From an uncultured Flavobacteriaceae bacterium (GTDB taxonomy: Bacteria > Bacteroidota > Bacteroidia > Flavobacteriales > Flavobacteriaceae): a DNA stretch of 64,000 nt. This document shows positions 59,988-64,000 of this stretch, one piece after another. The notes under the pieces are model-generated. The model saw only the letters and a list, made by a program, of their open reading frames with translations. It ran no database searches and was not told where the DNA came from. Positions within the stretch are counted from its first letter, which is position 1. Every line of letters begins with the position of its first letter. The DNA lies in NCBI GenBank assembly GCA_943788695.1, contig CALSRG010000001.1, forward strand, positions 930,001 through 994,000. Reading direction: 5' to 3'. A program made the translations under genes and the position numbers.

Positions 59988-60479
59988 ATGAAAAGATTAT
60001 CTCTTCTTTCCGCTATTGCTTTGTCTGTTTTTGTTAGTTCATGTAAAGATAATGCTGCATCAAAAGTAAACCCAGACAATGTTGTCGTTGCCGCTGAGCG
60101 CGATTCTCAAGAAATTGTTTATCCTGCTATCGAGTTTAATGAAACTGAACATGATTTTGGAGAAATAGTCAACGGAACTCCTGTGTCAACAGTTTTTACT
60201 TACACCAATGTTGGTCGTGCGCCTTTGGTTGTCACAGACATCAAAAGCACTTGTGGTTGCACGGTACCCCAAAATTGGAGTAAAGATCCCTTAGCACCTG
60301 GTGCGACTGCGCAGTTTACTGTTAATTTTAATGGTAAAGGAGCGAATAAAGTGACCAAGTCAATAACTTTAACCACAAATACTGAGGCAGGTCGCGAGGC
60401 TGTAAAGATATCAGCTTTTATTAAGCCTGATGGCAATGCTACTGCTACGCCTCAATTGAGCCCTTCTGTTATTCAATAA
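59988..60479 (+). CDS. DUF1573 lipoprotein
   Basis: This is a 163-residue protein. A lipoprotein signal (FVSSC, lipidated C19) precedes one DUF1573 domain: FNETEHDFGEIVNGTPVSTVFTYTNVG (landmarks HDFGEI, F-Y-N-G), then STCGCTVPQNWSKDPLAPG with the conserved CGC, and the strand VTKSITLTTNTEAG. The fold is a single Ig-like beta sandwich, and its function is unknown. It lies 49 bp after nusB and 3 bp before yajC, an order seen repeatedly in flavobacteria. Confidence 0.88.
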   Translation: MKRLSLLSAIALSVFVSSCKDNAASKVNPDNVVVAAERDSQEIVYPAIEFNETEHDFGEIVNGTPVSTVFTYTNVGRAPLVVTDIKSTCGCTVPQNWSKDPLAPGATAQFTVNFNGKGANKVTKSITLTTNTEAGREAVKISAFIKPDGNATATPQLSPSVIQ

Positions 60480-60482
60480 ATT

Positions 60483-60767
60483 ATGGAAGGATTAAGTCAA
60501 TTTGCACCGTTTATTTTAATGTTTGCGGTTTTGTATTTCTTTATGATTGCACCACAGATGCGTCGTGCTAAAAAGGAAAGACAGTTCTCGGCAGATATTA
60601 AAAAAGGAGACAAAGTAGTAACTAAAAGTGGCATGCACGGAAAAGTTGCAGAGCTTAGTAAAAATGGGACTTGTGTTCTAGATACTATGGCGGGTAAAAT
60701 CCGTTTCGAGGTTTCAGCCATTTCCATGGAAATGAGCCAAAAAGCTAACACGCCAGCTGCAGAGTAA
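60483..60767 (+). CDS. yajC: Preprotein translocase subunit YajC
   Basis: This is a 94-residue protein with one transmembrane helix (about 8-27, FILMFAVLYFFMIAPQMRR). The cytosolic domain has IKKGDKVVTKSGMHGKVAEL (landmarks GDKVVTKSG, GKV), diagnostic of YajC, an accessory subunit of the SecDF-YajC complex. It is the last gene of the ldh-nusB-DUF1573-yajC run. A strong hairpin terminator lies 26 bp after its stop codon, inside the pepT gene on the other strand. Confidence 0.94.
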   Translation: MEGLSQFAPFILMFAVLYFFMIAPQMRRAKKERQFSADIKKGDKVVTKSGMHGKVAELSKNGTCVLDTMAGKIRFEVSAISMEMSQKANTPAAE

Positions 60768-60778
60768 CGGTAGTATTC

Positions 60779-62020
60779 TTATTTATTAAATTTAATGGCG
60801 GTCAGTTCTGCAATTTTGCAGATGACCGCCATTGCTTTTTGCATACTTTCAACAGGTACGTACTCGTAGCGTCCGTGAAAATTATGTCCCCCAGCAAAAA
60901 TGTTAGGGCAGGGAAGTCCCATATAACTCAGTTGTGAACCGTCTGTTCCACCGCGTATTGGCTTGATTAATGGCTCAATACCCTCTTGCCTCATGGCTTC
61001 TTCGGCAATATCAACAATAAACATAACGGGTTCAATTTTAGATTTCATATTGAAATACTGATCATTGATTTCAAGTGTCACAATGACTTTTCCATACTTT
61101 TGGTTTAGGTCATCTGCAACTTGTTGCAATTGTTGCTTTCTGTTGACAAACTTTTCAAAATCATGATCTCTTATAATATAGTTTAGTTCGGCACTATCAA
61201 CGCTTCCTTGGCACTTAGTCAGATGAAAAAAACCTTCGTAGCCATCGGTTTCCTCTGGTGTCTCCGTTCGTGGTAAAGCATTAATAAATGCTGTGGCGTA
61301 ATAAAGAGCGTTTTCCATTTTGCCTTTAGCATAACCAGGGTGAACAATCTTTCCTTTAAAATTTACTTTGCACTCGGCTGCATTAAAATTCTCATATTCT
61401 AATTCTCCAATCTGACTGCCGTCCATGGTATAAGCCCATTCCGCTCCAAATTGTTTGACATCAAATTTATGTGCTCCGCGTCCAATCTCTTCATCTGGAG
61501 TAAAACACACTCTAATTTTCCCATGTTTGATCTGAGGGTTTTTTATCAAGTGCTCCATAGCACAGATTATTTCAGTAATTCCTGCTTTGTCATCTGCACC
61601 AAGTAATGTCGTGCCATCTGTAGTAACAAGTGTCTGACCCTTGTAAAGCAATAAATCATCAAATTCTTCTGGTGACAAAAAAAGGTTAGGAACCCCTTTC
61701 AAAGGAATAGGTAGACCGTCATAATTTTCTATGATCTGAGGGTTAACATGAGCACCAGTAAAATCTGGTGTGGTATCGAAATGAGATACAAAACCAATGG
61801 TTGGCACATTATAATTTACATTGGAATCTAGGGTTGCCATGACATATGCATTGTCATCAATAGTAACCTCAGTCATACCTATTTGCTGTAATTCTTCAAA
61901 GAGTAATTGGGCTAAATCCCATTGTTTTGAAGTACTCGGAGTGCTATTTGACGTGGGATCTGATTCAGTATCAATTTTAACGTATTTTAAAAACCGTTGA
62001 AGAAGCGCTTGATTTGTCAT
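60779..62020 (-). CDS. pepT: Peptidase T (tripeptide aminopeptidase)
   Basis: This 413-residue M20-family zinc peptidase releases the N-terminal residue of tripeptides. Motifs in order are VSHFDTTPD with zinc ligand H80 and D82, LLGADDKAGITEI (bridging Asp), FTPDEEIGRG (catalytic Glu pair), MDGSQIGELEYENFNAAE (landmarks DG, E) and GGTDGSQLSYMGLPCPNIFAGGHNFHGRYEYV near the C-terminus. All sites are intact and the length is typical. Its 3' end carries the yajC terminator hairpin. Confidence 0.94.
   Translation of the reverse strand: MTNQALLQRFLKYVKIDTESDPTSNSTPSTSKQWDLAQLLFEELQQIGMTEVTIDDNAYVMATLDSNVNYNVPTIGFVSHFDTTPDFTGAHVNPQIIENYDGLPIPLKGVPNLFLSPEEFDDLLLYKGQTLVTTDGTTLLGADDKAGITEIICAMEHLIKNPQIKHGKIRVCFTPDEEIGRGAHKFDVKQFGAEWAYTMDGSQIGELEYENFNAAECKVNFKGKIVHPGYAKGKMENALYYATAFINALPRTETPEETDGYEGFFHLTKCQGSVDSAELNYIIRDHDFEKFVNRKQQLQQVADDLNQKYGKVIVTLEINDQYFNMKSKIEPVMFIVDIAEEAMRQEGIEPLIKPIRGGTDGSQLSYMGLPCPNIFAGGHNFHGRYEYVPVESMQKAMAVICKIAELTAIKFNK
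60794..60840 (+). terminator. Strong intrinsic terminator for yajC run, inside pepT coding sequence
   Basis: An 11-bp perfect outer stem (AATGGCGGTCA / TGACCGCCATT), a 2-nt bulge and a 6-bp inner stem (TCTGCA / TGCAGA) with an ATTT loop are followed on the plus strand by GCTTTTT. It lies wholly inside the last codons of pepT. Confidence 0.75.
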
Positions 62021-62045
62021 GATTAAACAATTGTTGATATGATGT

Positions 62046-62075
62046 CAAAAATACTTTATAACATTCAACAATCAA
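62046..62075 (-). promoter_or_regulatory. TTG-N19-TATTTTTG promoter for pepT
   Basis: On the minus strand TTG (62073-62075) is followed by 19 nt and TATTTTTG (62046-62053), a full consensus match, 25 nt before the ATG. Confidence 0.55.
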
Positions 62076-62111
62076 TAGCTAGTTGAGCTTTTTTAGTTTG
62101 ATCGATTCAAG

Positions 62112-62119
62112 TACCTTTG
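62112..62119 (+). promoter_or_regulatory. -7 promoter box for pyrD
   Basis: TACCTTTG is a full TAnnTTTG match 18 nt before the pyrD ATG. No TTG stands at the usual -33 distance. Confidence 0.5.
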
Positions 62120-62137
62120 TTCGAGTGATTTTATTAT

Positions 62138-63160
62138 ATGTATAAAAAATTAATCCGTCCTTTCCTTTTTTGCTTCGATCCAGAAGCGGTGCATCAATTT
62201 TCGTTTAAAATGATCAAGTTAATGCACTTTATTCCGGGCGTTAAATTAATTTTAAAACACTACTTTGTGCTTGATGATATTAGACTTCAGCGAAAGGTTT
62301 TTGGACTGACTTTTAAGAATCCCGTTGGACTAGCCGCAGGATTTGATAAAGACGCGAAACTTTTTAGAGAATTGTCAAATTTTGGATTCGGATTTATAGA
62401 GATAGGGACTTTGACACCAAAAGGGCAGAAGGGTAATCCCAAAAAACGATTGTTTAGATTGAAGTCTGATCATGCTATAATCAATCGTATGGGTTTTAAT
62501 AATATTGGTGTTGAAAATGCTGTAAAACGTCTGAAGTTTAACAAGGGTGTTTTAATTGGTGGGAATATTGGCAAAAACAAATTGACCGCAAATGAGGATG
62601 CTCTTGAAGATTACAATATTTGTTTTGACGCACTTTTTCCTTTTGTGGATTACTTTGTTGTAAATGTAAGTTCTCCAAACACACCAAATCTTAGAGCTCT
62701 CCAAGATCGAGAACCTCTGACAGCCTTGTTAAGTGCATTAAAAGCGAGTAATTCTATGAAATCTACCCCGAAGCCAATTTTATTAAAAATTGCACCTGAT
62801 TTGACAAATGAACAACTCGATGATATTGTTCAGATTATTGATGATACTCAGATCGATGGAGTTATCGCAACAAATACAACAATTTATAGAGATGGTTTGA
62901 CATCAAAAAATAAAGATGAAATTGGTGGATTGAGTGGCAAACCATTATCACAAAGATCAACGGAGGTCATTCGTTATTTATCTGCCAAGAGTAAAAATAG
63001 TTTTCCAATTATTGGTGTTGGTGGTATCCATTCGGTTCAAGATGCACTAGAAAAACTGGATGCAGGCGCATCTCTTTTACAAATTTATACTGGTTTTATT
63101 TACGAAGGCCCCAGTCTAATAAAAGCCATTAACAAGGCTATTCTCGTCCGAACCTCCTAA
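62138..63160 (+). CDS. pyrD: Dihydroorotate dehydrogenase (quinone), class 2
   Basis: This 340-residue membrane-associated flavoenzyme oxidises dihydroorotate to orotate with quinone. The N-terminal helices ([21 protein letters not shown]) are the class 2 membrane-binding part. They are followed by [50 protein letters not shown] and [12 protein letters not shown] with the catalytic serine, and by TNTTI and GVGGI in the FMN site. Its product is the substrate of PyrE at 4.5 kb. HMG-CoA lyase follows after 8 bp. Confidence 0.95.
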   Translation: MYKKLIRPFLFCFDPEAVHQFSFKMIKLMHFIPGVKLILKHYFVLDDIRLQRKVFGLTFKNPVGLAAGFDKDAKLFRELSNFGFGFIEIGTLTPKGQKGNPKKRLFRLKSDHAIINRMGFNNIGVENAVKRLKFNKGVLIGGNIGKNKLTANEDALEDYNICFDALFPFVDYFVVNVSSPNTPNLRALQDREPLTALLSALKASNSMKSTPKPILLKIAPDLTNEQLDDIVQIIDDTQIDGVIATNTTIYRDGLTSKNKDEIGGLSGKPLSQRSTEVIRYLSAKSKNSFPIIGVGGIHSVQDALEKLDAGASLLQIYTGFIYEGPSLIKAINKAILVRTS

Positions 63161-63168
63161 TATTTATT

Positions 63169-64000
63169 GTGGCGGAGCAGGTTAAAATAATAGAATGCCC
63201 AAGAGATGCCATGCAAGGCATTCGCACTTTTATACCAACACCAGATAAAATTTCATATTTAAAAAGTCTTCTTCTGGTAGGCTTTGACACTATTGATATT
63301 GGAAGTTTTGTGTCTCCAAAATCCATTCCTCAAATGGCTGATACTGCCGATGTTTTGAATGCAATTACTGGTTTTCCAACCCAAAGTAAATTGCTGGTAA
63401 TTGTGGCTAATTTAAGAGGGGCAGAAGAGGCTTTGTCGTTTAGTAAGGTCGATTATTTGGGATTTCCTTTTTCTATTTCAGAAAACTTTCAAATGAGAAA
63501 TACACATAAGTCAATTGAGGAGTCTGTTGTTGTTTTGTCACAAATTTTAAAGCTTACAGCTCAGGCAGGTAAAAAGGTTGTGGTTTATTTATCAATGGGG
63601 TTTGGCAACCCTTATGGCGATACTTGGAGTCTGGAGATTGTTTCTGAATGGATTGAAAAACTAACTCAAATGGGTATTAAAATCATTTCACTGAGTGATA
63701 CGGTCGGTGTGGCTACGCCTAATAGCGTTACTCTGTTGTTTAAACATCTCATTGCATTATATCCAGATATTGAATTTGGTGCCCATTTCCATACCCGACC
63801 TTCAGAGTGGTATGATAAAATTGAAGCGGCCTACACCGCAGGATGTCGTCGTTTCGATGGCGCTATTATGGGTATTGGAGGATGTCCTATGGCAATGGAT
63901 CATTTAACTGGAAATATGCCGACCGAAAAGTTGGTTTCTTTTTTTACAAAGGCTAAAGCAGAAATAAATGTAGCGCCACATCGTTTTGAGCGAGCCTATA
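63169..64000 (+). CDS. Hydroxymethylglutaryl-CoA lyase, N-terminal part (cut by window edge)
   Basis: 277 codons of a frame that runs off the right edge of the window. It starts at GTG 63169 (MAEQVKIIECPRDAMQGI), 8 bp after pyrD. The frame shows the DRE-TIM/HMGL pattern: ECPRDAMQG (catalytic RDA-type start), DIGSFVSPK, SLSDTVGVATP, GAHFHTRP with metal-binding histidines, and GIGGCPMA (signature with catalytic cysteine). The enzyme cleaves HMG-CoA to acetoacetate and acetyl-CoA, the last step of leucine breakdown, which fits with leucine dehydrogenase 5 kb away. Confidence 0.9.
   Translation, partial: MAEQVKIIECPRDAMQGIRTFIPTPDKISYLKSLLLVGFDTIDIGSFVSPKSIPQMADTADVLNAITGFPTQSKLLVIVANLRGAEEALSFSKVDYLGFPFSISENFQMRNTHKSIEESVVVLSQILKLTAQAGKKVVVYLSMGFGNPYGDTWSLEIVSEWIEKLTQMGIKIISLSDTVGVATPNSVTLLFKHLIALYPDIEFGAHFHTRPSEWYDKIEAAYTAGCRRFDGAIMGIGGCPMAMDHLTGNMPTEKLVSFFTKAKAEINVAPHRFERAY

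Overview
The window reads as a chromosomal segment of a Bacteroidota bacterium, most likely class Flavobacteriia. The evidence is a Por (type IX) secretion cargo with a type B C-terminal sorting domain, a PorV-like outer-membrane protein, TAnnTTTG-type -7 promoter boxes upstream of many genes, AT-rich DNA, and family-specific genes: leucine dehydrogenase, PUR-family DUF3276 protein, DUF2795 protein, cyclophilin-FKBP fusion, long SecA and long NusB. It is almost wholly coding. There is no gap above 300 bp, and I see no rRNA, tRNA, CRISPR array, insertion sequence or phage gene.

Layout. 1-9.8 kb: phospholipid and housekeeping genes (psd-cdsA-ftsH-rsfS, birA, pyrE, a Nudix hydrolase, coaD-ddl, a PASTA protein, rluD, yaaA). 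9.8-12.2 kb: yceI-like gene, two tandem rhodaneses and a nucleotidyltransferase. 12.2-16.8 kb: a 1527-residue secreted T9SS protein carrying three tandem 597-bp repeats that look identical. 16.8-22.1 kb: a minus-strand run (ABC exporter pair, a PRiA4-type protein, ctaA, cca, tsaC). 22.2-28.5 kb: a surface-glycan (lipooligosaccharide-type) locus of seven genes with alternating orientation and touching or overlapping 3' ends. 28.5-32.6 kb: dapD, ruvX, def, a MATE transporter, a small acidic protein and a PAP2 phosphatase. 32.7-40.7 kb: a secreted zinc metalloprotease, a sugar epimerase, meaB, secA and a DUF2795 protein. 40.9-48.8 kb: a PduO-type cobalamin adenosyltransferase, a shortened methyltransferase-like protein, a DUF4105 protein, a PorV-like protein, pssA, terC, lptB, an AhpD-like protein, tatC and kdsD. 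48.8-64 kb: recQ, a dual-domain PPIase, a redoxin, csaA, a large M14 peptidase, the PUR protein, an ABC exporter, leucine dehydrogenase-nusB-DUF1573-yajC, pepT, pyrD and the start of an HMG-CoA lyase gene.

Genes that work together. CdsA, PssA and Psd make phosphatidylethanolamine from phosphatidic acid. PyrD and PyrE belong to pyrimidine synthesis. KdsD (Kdo precursor), LptB (LPS export) and the glycosyltransferase cluster belong to outer-membrane glycolipid assembly. SecA, YajC and TatC are export components, and the PorV-like protein and the large cargo point to T9SS. MeaB and the adenosyltransferase both serve adenosylcobalamin-dependent methylmalonyl-CoA mutase, which lies outside the window. 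Leucine dehydrogenase and HMG-CoA lyase are both leucine-catabolism enzymes.

Most notable points: the triplicated 597-bp repeat; a glycosyltransferase with sialyltransferase-type motifs; -7 boxes exactly 4 nt before an ATG (pyrE, dapD, an epimerase gene, probably ruvX), which suggests leaderless mRNAs; a RecQ with no zinc-cluster cysteines; a 28-codon hydrophobic ORF overlapping the recQ start; a methyltransferase-family protein that lacks its cofactor-binding core; and a strong terminator hairpin embedded in the pepT coding sequence. No clearly new defence or mobile system is visible.
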